Shown: positions 32,950 through 42,958 of the stretch, piece after piece
Position numbering within the stretch: the first letter of the stretch is position 1
How the letters are laid out: the number at the start of each line of letters is the position of its first letter
Source: Knoxdaviesia capensis
Lineage: Eukaryota > Ascomycota > Sordariomycetes > Microascales > Gondwanamycetaceae
Assembly (NCBI GenBank): GCA_001510575.1
Contig: LNGK01000001.1
Location: forward strand, 248,001 to 312,000
DNA length: 64,000 nt
Direction of reading: 5' to 3'
Notes under the pieces: generated by a model
Told to the model about the DNA's origin: nothing
What the model saw: only the letters and a program-made list of their open reading frames with translations
Databases searched by the model: none
Position numbers and translations under genes: made by a program

Positions 32950-34367
32950 TTGGAAGTGAGGGTTGGTGACTATCGGAAAGGCGAGTGTGTGGTCTGAAGG
33001 TCGGGCAATGAATCGGGGTGATGATTGCGTTGGGCGATGAGTTCCTGGAATGATGAGTCGATAGAAAATAAGACAACCGGAGAAGGGATGGCAGTAGGGA
33101 GATATATATCAATATATGGGCTTCGCAAGATCACTCGATCGATATGCACATGACAGGATATTTGATTTGCGATCTGTAATCTGCGTGTCTCGGAGAGATA
33201 ACAGAGTGAAGTTGATCCTCGGCTGGAGTCGACCAACACATTTCAACAACACCAATGGTTATAAGATTCCGAGACTGCAATCCAACAACCGGAAAAGGAG
33301 AGGAGAAAACGTTCATGATTCAAGCATCGCGTCATCCCCAATCATGACTACAACCCTAATATTTCCCCCAACACGGCTGGAATTACTGACCCAGACGCGA
33401 TCAGACCAGGGGCAATGAAAGCAACACACAACATGCCACCATAGTGGAAACTCGGCTGCCTCACTAGCAGATAATCTTCCCGGGGTCAGTGTCACAGTCT
33501 TCACAGCCACACCTCGGCCATCCTGTTGCTTTCTGCACCGGGTAAATATCCCACCAGGAGAGATAGGAAGAGAGTTTCGTTCAGTGGACGGGCCCGCTAA
33601 TGGCGAGCTGAGAGGACCCCTGGCCCCAATAAGGCTGAACGGAGCACATAACAGAGATAAGAGAGGCAGAAAGGAATGCCGGGATGTGTCGCTTCAGTGT
33701 GGCGGAGCTTCGAAGCTAACACCGTTTGGCGATTCCCAACATATCTTGCACACAGACAGCAACTCAGCCTCAGCGGATCGCGGAATGCAGTCTGCGGTTG
33801 CATGTGATTTTCAATCTGTTCCTGCCCACTCTTGACGTTATCAATCTTGTCCGCCGAGGCTGCTGGTGATCTTGTTGAGATGAAGTCCTTCGTGAGAGTT
33901 GAGATTAGGCAGACAGGACGGCTGTCTTAGGGTTTGGGGTCACCGCGCCGTTTGTAGGGTAGGGCTCGTCCTGCGCTCCACTCTGCGGCTGGCAAATTCA
34001 GGCCCAACCAACCAACCCTGCTTGGCGGTTGGGAGGCCACCAGTTTCAGGGCTTCTTTGAACTCCAACAACGAATGAATCGTATCGCACATTGCCAACTT
34101 TAGGTTAGACAGCCGCCGAGATATTAGACTCCGGATAGGGCCACATGTATCTGCACGTCCTGGCATCTTAGGGTTAGGGCTGGACGCGCCGCTGGGCAAG
34201 ATTGCCGAACCTTGACTTCCCCATTTGACGATTGTTCCTTCCTCACCTTGCATCTTGACTTTTCAAGGCAAGAGCCTGGCTGCTTCATTGCTCCTTCCTG
34301 GGACTTTTGCATGACATAATCGGCGTTTCAGGTCTCTGACTATTCAGATATCTCTTCATCCATCGTG

Positions 34368-34411
<44 letters not shown>

Positions 34412-34876
34412 TTTGTTCCCAGTCTTCATCTGATCCTCCCATGGTGACTCCGCTTTGCGTTTCCGCTCAATCCCCGAGTTCTCGGTTGCACCAGAAAAGT
34501 GTCCGGTTCCATGAGTTTTGGGTCGTGTTTCTGTCGTGCCCTTATCTTTGTCCCCGTTTCCCCGATTTGTTTGTGTTCTTGTTGGGCTCCCGATACTTCG
34601 GCGCCGATTCGGGCCGCTTCAACCACACTTCTCCACGACCTTGACGGGCCCAACAACTTCCGACGACACCACAGCCTGCAGCTTGTGGTCTTGCGTGACT
34701 TTCCGCTCTGGGGCGCCTGCAATTTTTGAATCTATATCCGGGACTCTGTATGCACCAAACCTTCCCCGCCTGGCCTCGTTGTTCGGCACATTTTTTCTAA
34801 CTCCTCCTCGCCAGATTGCCCCCGTTGCCGTGTTTGCCGTGTTTGCCGTGCACTGCTGCTTGGCAAATCTACGGCC
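32950..34876. other. Divergent intergenic region (ankyrin gene / HET gene promoters)
   Basis: 1.9 kb without a supported gene, between two outward-facing genes, so it holds both promoters. Telomere-like motifs: AACCCTAAT 33352, TTAGGGTTT 33929, TTAGGGTTAGGG 34168-34179. After the CT microsatellite, ATGs at 34441 and 34518 open short frames before the HET start and could act as upstream ORFs. Confidence 0.5.
34373..34408. repeat. (CT)18 microsatellite in the HET gene upstream region
   Basis: 36 bp of perfect CT dinucleotides about 470 bp before the HET start codon. Confidence 0.95.
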
Positions 34877-37800
34877 ATGTCCAGATGGCATACGGACTGG
34901 TGTCACAATCCCATCATTAACGTCAGCAATGGGACTCCAGAGTGCAAGACATGCCGTTCCTCAGCCAGCACTGTGATGTTGGGCCAGGCCTCCGATCCGC
35001 CGCCACGGCCGCCGCCTGACAAGCGCCGAGGCGAGATGAACCTGCAATGGCCGCTGTCTGTCCAGTACAGCAACCCCCCACAGGCCGGCAAGCCCGCAGC
35101 ACCACCGGCCCCGAAGCCTCCCGCAAGCCCCCCGCCAAAGCCCAAGGGCATCCCCGGCCCGCGCCCGGGATTTGCAGAGCTCGGAGCTGACACTCCGCCG
35201 GAGCTTCCACCTCGGATACCTCCTGTTGTCATATCGGAACCAGCCGGCCAACGCTCCAGAGACAAGCCTGGATTTCTCCCTCTGTTTTCCAACGATTCGC
35301 CGACTTCTCCCCAGGGACCGCCGGATCTGCCAACACGGCCTGGAAATCCCATCCCGGACTCGGGACCCGTCGCCCGTTTGCTGTCCAGCGTGACAGACGC
35401 CCCGTCGCAACAAACCCAGCCTGTCTATCCACACCGGCTGGGTCCATCTCAGATGCGGCTGGCTCTTATTGACGCCTGTAATAACCCTGACGCCGATCCC
35501 ATTCACCTCTCTTTGGAGACTTTCGACATTGGCGAGTGCCCAGACTTTGATGCCACCTCGTACGTCTGGGGCGGTGAGACCAACGACTATGATCTTGCTG
35601 CGCCTATCTTCATTGGCCCCTACTGGGATGTGCTCATGCAGACGCGTAACTGTGCTGCGCTGATCCGCTTCCTGAGGCCATGGCGCGGCACACGCAGTGT
35701 CTGGATTGATGCTGTGTGCATCAACCAGAGAGATACCACCGAGCGCTCTGCACAGGTGGCTCTCATGTCTCGCATCTATCGCTCCTGCGACAAAGTTGTG
35801 GTGTTTCTTGGAGAGGATATTGTGCTACGACATCCTGGCCGCCACGCTCGAAAGTGTCGACTGCATGAACTCGGCCTCACGGCCGATGGCACCCCGGAGC
35901 TGCCTCCACAGTATACGTCTGCCCCCTCTTCTGGATTTCGAACGAATGCCGCCCCCAATGCATCCCAACAAGCCAACCGGCCGAGGGCTGCCGTTCCGCG
36001 TCGACCGCTCCCGGGAGACGTCAAAGTCATTGCCCCAAAGCCTCCAACTGGTACCAAGCCTTTTACCATGGATGACCTCCTTCGTCGGCGCTATTTCCGC
36101 CGTCTTTGGGTTATTCAAGAACTTGTCTTGGCACCACGTGCCTGCATTAGAGTTGGAGACATTGACTTCTTTGCTGATCCCGCTACGTTGGCATTTTTCG
36201 AGCGCGATGGTGATGGTTCCCATTCGTGGCGTTGGGCGGCATCTTCCGCTCCGTGGTTTCCGCTTATCACCAGAGGAGTTCCCTTACAGACGGATGTGTT
36301 CAAGTTACTGCAGCTGACCCACCGCGCAATGTCTTCAGACCCACGGGACAAGCTTTTCGGGGTGCTGGGTCTCCTGGATCCAACTGGTGGTGCAGGTGCC
36401 GGGTCCAGACTAGTTCGCCGGCGCACGCTTCCCAGGCCAAGTTTGCCGGACTACGATGAAGCTGATGAAACACCAGAGAAAAGCCGCGATGACGGCTCTG
36501 ATAATGATTCATCTGATGCCGAGATTGACACCGAATATGATTCTTCACAGGCTAAGCCTATTGGGTTTTCACTGCAACCCGACTATACACTGTCGTGCCA
36601 GGAAGTCTTCATTGGCCTGTTTGCCCATATTCTTCTCAACATGCACGAACCCCGGTTCCTATTTCAGCTTTTTACGCGAGCCTTGTCACCAACCCAGCCT
36701 TCGTGGGTTCCGTACTGGGATCTGACCGGAGCCTGGAGGACGGCCTTTGACAGTGGCGACGGCACTGGAGCCACATTCGTGGAGATAACCCCGGGGGTCG
36801 GCCCTGGCGAGTTTGAATTCCGGACTGGCGTCAAGCGCAGGCGCCAACAGCGGGCAAGCACATCATTGGGGGCGTCCCTGAGCAGATTCACTGCTCGCAA
36901 CCTGTGGGCGGAAGTGCTTCAGGCGAGGGAGCTCAGATTCAACAACAACAAGCGCGACCTAGCACAGCCGCCGATATGGCTGGGGATGGTTGCCGAGGCG
37001 TTGTATATCTCCGGTGTGCTGCCGCTGTCGCTTGTCGAGCGCCACTGGCACCGCAACATCTCTGTCAATGCGACCACGGGCGCACTCTCCATGAATATGA
37101 CGCGCGTGCTGACGTTCTGGGAGCCCCTGAAGAGAACGGCCCGGTCTGGCCCGTGGATTGTGTACAGTGCCTGGTCACACAAATATGCTCCCGAGGGCGA
37201 TGAAGGGGATGTGGAGGAGTTTGACTTCTCGCGCCCCGTCAAGCAGATCCTTCCGGACGAAGGGGGTCCTGCCGACGCTGAAGCTACTCCGTCGTCTCCA
37301 GGGAACCACGGCGACCATGCCGTCATCATATGTACTCGCACCGACAATACCAAGGACATTGCCGTGGGCGACCAGTTGTTCATGATGCCGCTGGCAAACG
37401 GATCTATTGGGTACCTCGTGCTCCGGCCGTCTGCTGCAGGTACCTACTTCTTGCTCATCTCATGCCCCATTGTGCTTTTTGCGTCGCGCCAGCCAGACGA
37501 GCTGCCGTCACCCGGTGCGAAGGAAGGGTCCACTCCGAAACTAAGCCCGGTATACGCAAGCATTGGCGATATTCCCATCAACGATCTCTGCGGCGATTCC
37601 TTTCTCGAAGACCTTCGAGTGCTGCGAAGTGTGCCCCTTCAGGGCCCGGTGTCAGGATTAACACCGGACTTCCCGGCGGCCGGTCGCGCGCTGCTCCAGA
37701 TGTTCCCGAGACCGGGCCTAACCGCTTACGAGACGTTCCCGACATTCTACCGGCTGCTCCGAAAGCTCGGCCAGGATGAAACCTTCGTCTCCCACTTGAT

Positions 37801-38338
37801 TGGTGGCTACCTGCAGACATTTGGAGAGTGGCTGGCGCCGGAGATCCGCGTCGACCCGGCGGAGCCGATCGAGCCGGGGAGCGGAGTGCCCGAGCCGTTG
37901 GAGCCAGAGCCGATGCTCGTGCTCACCTTCCGGAGTGAGCAGGACGCCGAGCTGCTCACGCTGTACGACATCCCGCCGACGAAGCTGACGCACCGGCTGG
38001 GCCAGATGACGGTGACGATGCAGTGGTCGGAGGCTGAGGGACGGTTCGTGATTGCGGACTCAGACATGCGCATCACGCCGTTCGAGCCGTGGGTGCGGGT
38101 GCGTATCCCGGCGGCCGAGCTCTATGATACGCTGCTGCGCGAGGACTGGGGGATTGCGCGGCGGCTGTGGATGCTGCGGCGGGTGGCGCGCGCGTGGGGG
38201 TGTTCCGAGTGGACGCTGCTGCATGAAACGGAGCACGCGGACGATAAGTTCATTGGGTGTCCGACGGGGTGCTTCTCGAGGGACATGGTGGAGGATTTGC
38301 ATATTGATGGGAGCACATTCAGCGTGACGATTTGCTAA
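34877..38338 (+). CDS. Heterokaryon-incompatibility (HET) domain protein
   Basis: Single exon, 1153 aa. HET-domain proteins control non-self recognition and programmed cell death after hyphal fusion in ascomycetes. Residues 1-190 are Pro-rich (APKPPASPPPKPKG and similar), with three cysteines near the N-terminus (C9, C23, C26). The HET domain starts near residue 210, with its hallmark blocks in order: SYVWGG (228-233), VWIDAVCINQRDTTERSAQV (275-294), IYRSCDKVVVFLGE, then RRYFRRLWVIQELVLA and SSDPRDKLFGVLGLLD. An acidic Ser/Asp insert (SDNDSSDAEID) follows. The C-terminal about 600 residues lack a domain I recognise apart from the GDQLFMM...YLVLRPS segment often seen in HET proteins. No NACHT/STAND NTPase or WD repeats are visible. 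Codon use is less G/C-biased than in neighbouring housekeeping genes for the first two thirds. Confidence 0.92.
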   Translation: MSRWHTDWCHNPIINVSNGTPECKTCRSSASTVMLGQASDPPPRPPPDKRRGEMNLQWPLSVQYSNPPQAGKPAAPPAPKPPASPPPKPKGIPGPRPGFAELGADTPPELPPRIPPVVISEPAGQRSRDKPGFLPLFSNDSPTSPQGPPDLPTRPGNPIPDSGPVARLLSSVTDAPSQQTQPVYPHRLGPSQMRLALIDACNNPDADPIHLSLETFDIGECPDFDATSYVWGGETNDYDLAAPIFIGPYWDVLMQTRNCAALIRFLRPWRGTRSVWIDAVCINQRDTTERSAQVALMSRIYRSCDKVVVFLGEDIVLRHPGRHARKCRLHELGLTADGTPELPPQYTSAPSSGFRTNAAPNASQQANRPRAAVPRRPLPGDVKVIAPKPPTGTKPFTMDDLLRRRYFRRLWVIQELVLAPRACIRVGDIDFFADPATLAFFERDGDGSHSWRWAASSAPWFPLITRGVPLQTDVFKLLQLTHRAMSSDPRDKLFGVLGLLDPTGGAGAGSRLVRRRTLPRPSLPDYDEADETPEKSRDDGSDNDSSDAEIDTEYDSSQAKPIGFSLQPDYTLSCQEVFIGLFAHILLNMHEPRFLFQLFTRALSPTQPSWVPYWDLTGAWRTAFDSGDGTGATFVEITPGVGPGEFEFRTGVKRRRQQRASTSLGASLSRFTARNLWAEVLQARELRFNNNKRDLAQPPIWLGMVAEALYISGVLPLSLVERHWHRNISVNATTGALSMNMTRVLTFWEPLKRTARSGPWIVYSAWSHKYAPEGDEGDVEEFDFSRPVKQILPDEGGPADAEATPSSPGNHGDHAVIICTRTDNTKDIAVGDQLFMMPLANGSIGYLVLRPSAAGTYFLLISCPIVLFASRQPDELPSPGAKEGSTPKLSPVYASIGDIPINDLCGDSFLEDLRVLRSVPLQGPVSGLTPDFPAAGRALLQMFPRPGLTAYETFPTFYRLLRKLGQDETFVSHLIGGYLQTFGEWLAPEIRVDPAEPIEPGSGVPEPLEPEPMLVLTFRSEQDAELLTLYDIPPTKLTHRLGQMTVTMQWSEAEGRFVIADSDMRITPFEPWVRVRIPAAELYDTLLREDWGIARRLWMLRRVARAWGCSEWTLLHETEHADDKFIGCPTGCFSRDMVEDLHIDGSTFSVTIC

Positions 38339-38648
38339 AGGGGCTCACAGAGTCTGATATCAGCCGATTTTATATGGGAACAGTTGTTTTTGGACATGCA
38401 TGTGTGGAATATATACATACATACGTGTTTGTTGGATATGAACTTGCATTTGCTTTCGTTTGGCCCCCATCATAGCCCCCGCAGAAAAGTGACGCTGCCA
38501 TGTTCATGATACAATGATATTTGGATACCGTTCCCGATGCCGATCAACAGCACAGCCGTTTTGTTTTTTATATGTCACTTACCGTTCCCGCCCCCGGAAA
38601 ACTCCCCGGCCGAATACTCCTTGGGACCCACAAAACACAGAACCCCCA
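38339..38648. other. Convergent spacer between the HET and xylanase genes
   Basis: 310 bp between two stop codons; AT-rich and consistent with overlapping 3'UTRs (ATATATACATACATACG at 38409). No gene. Confidence 0.7.
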
Positions 38649-39917
38649 CTACCCCAAGCAATTCTCGCCACACAAGCTCCGGACCAGCGCATCAAACGCC
38701 ATCTTGGGCTTGAAGTCCTCGTCGAAGAGGAGCACGTCCTCGCCGGGCCGCCACGAGTCCCTGTCGGAGACGCCCCAGATGGTGACGCCGACGCACGAGG
38801 ACACCTTGACGCAGGCGTCCACGGAGGCGACGTACTCGGACGGCGTGGCGGCGGTGATGTCGAGCTCGGTGATGGCGACCTCGGACACGTTGGTGCTGGC
38901 GAGGGCCGAGAGTGCGCCGAAGACGCCGGCGCTCTGGTTGCGCAGCAGGTGGCCCTGCGAGCCTGTGGGAGGTTGTGGCAGAAACACGTCAGCCATGTCG
39001 GGAGTTGAAAGTGTCAGAGGGGAGACCGCGGCGAGACTACTTACCGATCCCGTCGATGGGGATGCCCTGCGCCAGCCACCGCGTGACGGACGGCACCATG
39101 CCGACAGCCAGCTTGGGGTAGGTGGCGAGGTCGAGGTTGAAGTCGTTGATGTACAGGATGCAGTCCGGATCGGCGCGGCGTGCGGCCTCGAAGGCGATGC
39201 GCACGAAGTCCTCGCCGAGCACCTGGAAGAAGACGGACTCGCGCATCGAGCCGTCCTCGTTGAAGATCTCGTTCACGACGTCCTAGAGCCGTGTTACTTA
39301 GTCAGTCAAGTGGTTCCTCGCGCGAAATCCAGACGCAGCCCCCCCCAAGTCACCCGGGACGTTTCCGGGGGGAATCGAAAGCTCACCCAGGCCCGGATCC
39401 TGCCCTTATAGCGGTCGACCAGCGTGGTCACATGGTTCTCGATCACACGCGTCAGCTCGGCCTTGTCGGTGACGTTGCTCACCCACGACGGCAGCTGCGA
39501 GTGCCAGACCAGGGTGTGTCCACGCAGCGACAAGCCGGTCTCGACGGCGAAGTCGACGAGGAAGTCCGCGGCGGCGAAGTTGAACTGGCCCGGCGCGGGC
39601 TCGATCTGGTCCCACTTCATGCTGTTCTCGGGGGTGATCTGGTTGAACTGCGCGGCGATGAGCGCGGCACTGCCCTCGCCGTTGGTCAGCAGGCGCTGGT
39701 CGGACGTCGTGCCGAGGTAGAGCTTGCCGGCGCGGCCGGTGGTGAACAGCTTCGCGAGGCTGACGGCGCCGCCGGGCTGGATGCGCGGGAGGGCGGGCTG
39801 CGTCGGCGCGGCGGGTGCGGGCGTCGGCGCGGTGAATGTGCCGTTGGAGGGGAAGGCGGTGGCCAGGCTGGCGGCTGTGGTGAGCGCCAGGGCCCGCAGT
39901 GAGAGCGACGGTCTCAT
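38649..39917 (-). CDS. Secreted endo-1,4-beta-xylanase, glycoside hydrolase family 10
   Basis: Hydrolyses internal beta-1,4 bonds of xylan by a retaining mechanism; extracellular. Exons 39917-39387, 39282-39045 and 38962-38649 give 360 aa, the usual size of a single-domain fungal GH10. Signal peptide MRPSLSLRALALTTAASLATA, then an Ala/Pro/Thr-rich linker to residue about 50. GH10 marks: ITPENSMKWDQIEP, GLSLRGHTLVWHSQLPSWV, and WDVVNEIF with the acid/base Glu (E182), restored exactly by splicing. YINDFNLD, the nucleophile motif AITELDI (E289) and VGVTIWGVSDRDSWRP complete the barrel. No carbohydrate-binding module is present, so it may act on soluble or accessible xylan. Both introns (104 and 82 bp) have clear GT..AG ends. 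Confidence 0.95.
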
Positions 39918-40556
39918 GGTGTGCGAGTGTGGACTGAGGTTGTGTGGCTCTCGGGTTGGTGGTCTTGTTCGGGGGTTTTTGGACGCTATGGGATTTGAGA
40001 ATCTGGGAACCTCGGGCGTGCAATAATATCGTTCGAGATAAGTCTAAAGATTGAACGACGAAGAATAACGAAATCAAGCTATCGTGAGCAGGCGCAACAC
40101 GCCCATATAAACGAAATATGTGGTAACTTGGAACCACCTGCTCTGGCCGCAGAAAAGCGCAAATGTGTGACACTCCATGTTACAGAATTGCAGATTATCT
40201 CCAGTTCGCGGATCGCCGCCATCCATGACGGCTAAACTGTTCATGCATTCATCCTCTTGTGAGAGGTTTTGCCCCATGTCCTTGTGGTGTTCCTTTCAGC
40301 ACTGACAGCTGATAGAAAAGTCACCGTCCGAGACAGCTTCTATGTCCGGCTTATCTGTCTGGAAGCTGGTGGGCCTGGAGCTTGGACTCTTGTGAGATCG
40401 ACGGGTGCAAGTGCGGGGAGACAGGCCGGAAGAGGTCGAAGGTTACAGTCGACGCATAAGCACGGCTTTGGAGGAGTACAGAATTGGGATGTGGCTGGTC
40501 AAGGCCAACAAGCAGCCCGGCATTCTCTCTATGTTAAGTTCGTGATAGGAGTTGTC

Positions 40557-40656
40557 AACCCTAAGATACAGTCAAGAATAAGGGTTGATATGCCTAGGTG
40601 TAACCCTAAGATATAGCCTAAAGTAAGGGTTTATATTCCTGGCTGTAACCCTAATA
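40557..40656. repeat. 45-bp tandem repeat, 2.2 copies, carrying telomere-like motifs
   Basis: Unit 1 spans 40557-40601, unit 2 40602-40646, and a partial third starts at 40647. Each begins AACCCTAAGATA (the third AACCCTAATA) and has a central TAAGGGTT. The two full units have equal length with several substitutions. Confidence 0.88.
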
Positions 40657-40929
40657 ACTCAAAACGTCGTGCATATGGGAAGAACCATGCCGAGTACTTT
40701 GACGCCACGTTTTACTTTCCCTCCACCAGCTAACCCAGAACGAGCGTTGAGCCCACAGCCGAGACACACACACACAGACATCAGGCCTGGCCCTCTTCAA
40801 AAACCCACAACCAGGCTTTAGGCCGACCAGGCCGGCACGGATCCAGTCCGCGGACCGCAGTCAGAGAGAGGCGGGGAGGGGAGGGGGAGACAAATTGGGC
40901 AGCGAAGAAGCAGAGGATGAGCCACAAAA

Positions 40930-41008
40930 AACAACAACAACAACAGCAACAACAACAACAACAGCACAACAACAACAGCACAACAACAACAGCACAACAA
41001 CAACAGCG
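40930..41008. repeat. (CAA)n compound repeat with three 14-bp AGCACAACAACAAC units
   Basis: About 80 bp of CAA/ACA triplets, the second half organised as repeated 14-mers. Non-coding by context. Confidence 0.9.
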
Positions 41009-41768
41009 ATAATAACCACCACTTCGCAGGTATCTTCCCACGGCCTCCGACGAGACAACTGCCCGTTCTGGAGCCCGCCCCTCTCCCCCCCCCCTTCTTT
41101 ACCCCCCCTGCTGCCCGACTGCACGTCACGCCCGCATGGCCCGCTCCCACCACCGCCGGGCTGGGCCCGCCTGCATCTGCCGGGTGTGTTGCTCTCGCCC
41201 CGTCCGCAAACGCAGCGACAACACACACCTGCATCGAGCTTAGGGTTAGCGCCGGTTGATAGGTCACAATGTGCGCGGCATGTGTGGTTGTGATTTTCTC
41301 AGTGCGAGCTGTGGCCGCCGCCCCAAAAGAAAAACCCTCCTGAGAGAAAGGCATCCAGGCCTTTAGCGGCACGAAAAAAGAAGACCAGAAGAAGTTGAAA
41401 ATGAAAATAAATATACGGACGAGTCCGTCCGCCCAGTGTTGACTTGGGCCGCGAGACCCAACGCATGCCCAGCTAGCTGCCCAAACATCAGGATAAAATG
41501 ACGTTTCGGAATCCTCTGTCAAGTGAACTGCTGGGCTAGCCCGAGATCGGTCGATGTTGGGGACACGGGATTGCAGTGTTGTATTGGAGGCTAGATAAAG
41601 ATGCACGAAAAAAAAAAAAAAAGACCTCCCCATCCCTCCCATGCGACACAACTCAACACCACCCACACAGACTGCAGAACATGCAAGAGGGTTTCCAACT
41701 TCACAAAAAAAAGTGATCAGCTCGCTCGACTTCTCTCGGGTGGGCGAACAGAGCTTCAAAGTAACGCT

Positions 41769-41776
41769 AAAAAAAA
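41769..41776 (-). terminator. RNA polymerase III terminator of tRNA-Arg
   Basis: A run of eight T on the sense strand, about 33 nt beyond the tRNA 3' end; no closer T-run of four is seen. Confidence 0.5.
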
Positions 41777-41808
41777 TAATCGTCAAACAGCACTCTTCGC
41801 CCTTGAAG

Positions 41809-41880
41809 CACTCCCCGCGGGACTCGAACCCGCAACCTTCAGATTAGAAGTCTGACGCCCTACCATTGGGCTAGGGGAGC
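41809..41880 (-). tRNA. tRNA-Arg(UCU)
   Basis: The reverse strand forms a complete 72-nt cloverleaf without intron. The acceptor is GCTCCCC/GGGGAGT with discriminator G, the D arm GCCC AATGGTA GGGC, and the anticodon stem TCAGA/TCTGA. The loop is CT-TCT-AA (anticodon at 41848-41846) and the T arm is GCGGG-TTCGAGT-CCCGC. It reads AGA/AGG. Confidence 0.96.
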
Positions 41881-42958
41881 TGGTAAGTTATTTACTGGCC
41901 GACGTAACAAGACCTATGCAGCATATGCTAAGACCACGCTAAAAATTATCTGGTTTTCATTGCCTGCCTTCTCCCGCTCACAGTAAAATAAAGCAGGCAA
42001 ACACGCACACCAAGGACGCACACAGCCGGATGGAATTCCGGAGTGTCAGGGAGGGGAAGCTGTGCCCGTCTGGTCAGTGTGGGGAGAGGCTGGAGAAACA
42101 GCCGCTCAACATCCGGGCATGGCGGGTGTTAGCCAAGATTTCGTCGTCGCGCTTTTGTGCTGGTGCTTGCCACCGGAAGAGACACGCGGGGGGGACAGCT
42201 CTGGCAAGATTGATCGTTTGGCCCGCTGGAAAGCTCCACATGCAGAGACTCCCAGCCTGGCCATCGTCGCACCGCAGCCGCCAGGAGCAGTCCGGGGCTC
42301 CGGGGTAGTTGCCTGTGAGATACCTGGTGATGTCGCCGGCCCGAGCGAGCCCGTGTAGGCGTGGCCCCGAAAAGAGGCGCCGGAGCCATAACGACAATCT
42401 TAACAGCATTCCCGGATTCTCTACACGCCAAATCTTTACATATCGTAATTATCAGCTTGGGAGACATTTTGCAACCTGGGTCTCGAGTGCCCAGCGGACT
42501 GAGGTGTAGTCGTCGGCGCCGGCACTTCCTACGATCACTAAATAACAGGAATCCTTGAGATGGTCATTCATGAAATTCAATTTGCTATGACCACTAAGAC
42601 AATCTCATTAAGCATTAGTCCTTCGTGTTTCCCATATGAAAAGCAAAGCTTATGATGAAAAGCATTCCAGCCGTCAGAAAAGAAAGAGAAACACACACAC
42701 ATAAGGCCAAGAAGATGAGAATCACACAGCTCCCAAAACGCAGAACAAAGAAACAGACATGCAAACAAGCAAGCACAGCAAGACCCAGTATTCCTCCATC
42801 AAAACTTTCAATTTTTACCCATTCCATTCCATTCCGTTCCAGTTCCCTAGAGTCCAGGAGAAGAGACCCTCCCAGTAATTCCTGAATCCCAACATCAATA
42901 CCCAGACATAACCCCCTCCAAAGCAAAGCCAAGAGCGCACCATTTACTCTCACATGCC
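41881..42958. other. Spacer between tRNA-Arg and the F-box-like gene
   Basis: No gene supported. An ATTCC pentamer repeat (four imperfect copies) is at 42821-42840, probably in the 3' region of the F-box-like gene. Confidence 0.55.

Larger units (their letters stand above)
39918..41808. other. Spacer with tandem and microsatellite repeats
   Basis: Xylanase promoter plus 1.5 kb without a supported gene. It holds the 45-bp tandem repeat (40557-40656), the CAA-type repeat (40930-41008) and TTAGGGTTA at 41240. Frames translating as poly-Cys/Val on the minus strand are microsatellite artefacts. Confidence 0.6.

Noticed and set aside
40781..41786. Minus-strand ORFs with poly-Cys/Val runs
   Set aside because: They translate the CAA/AAC microsatellite; no protein gene.
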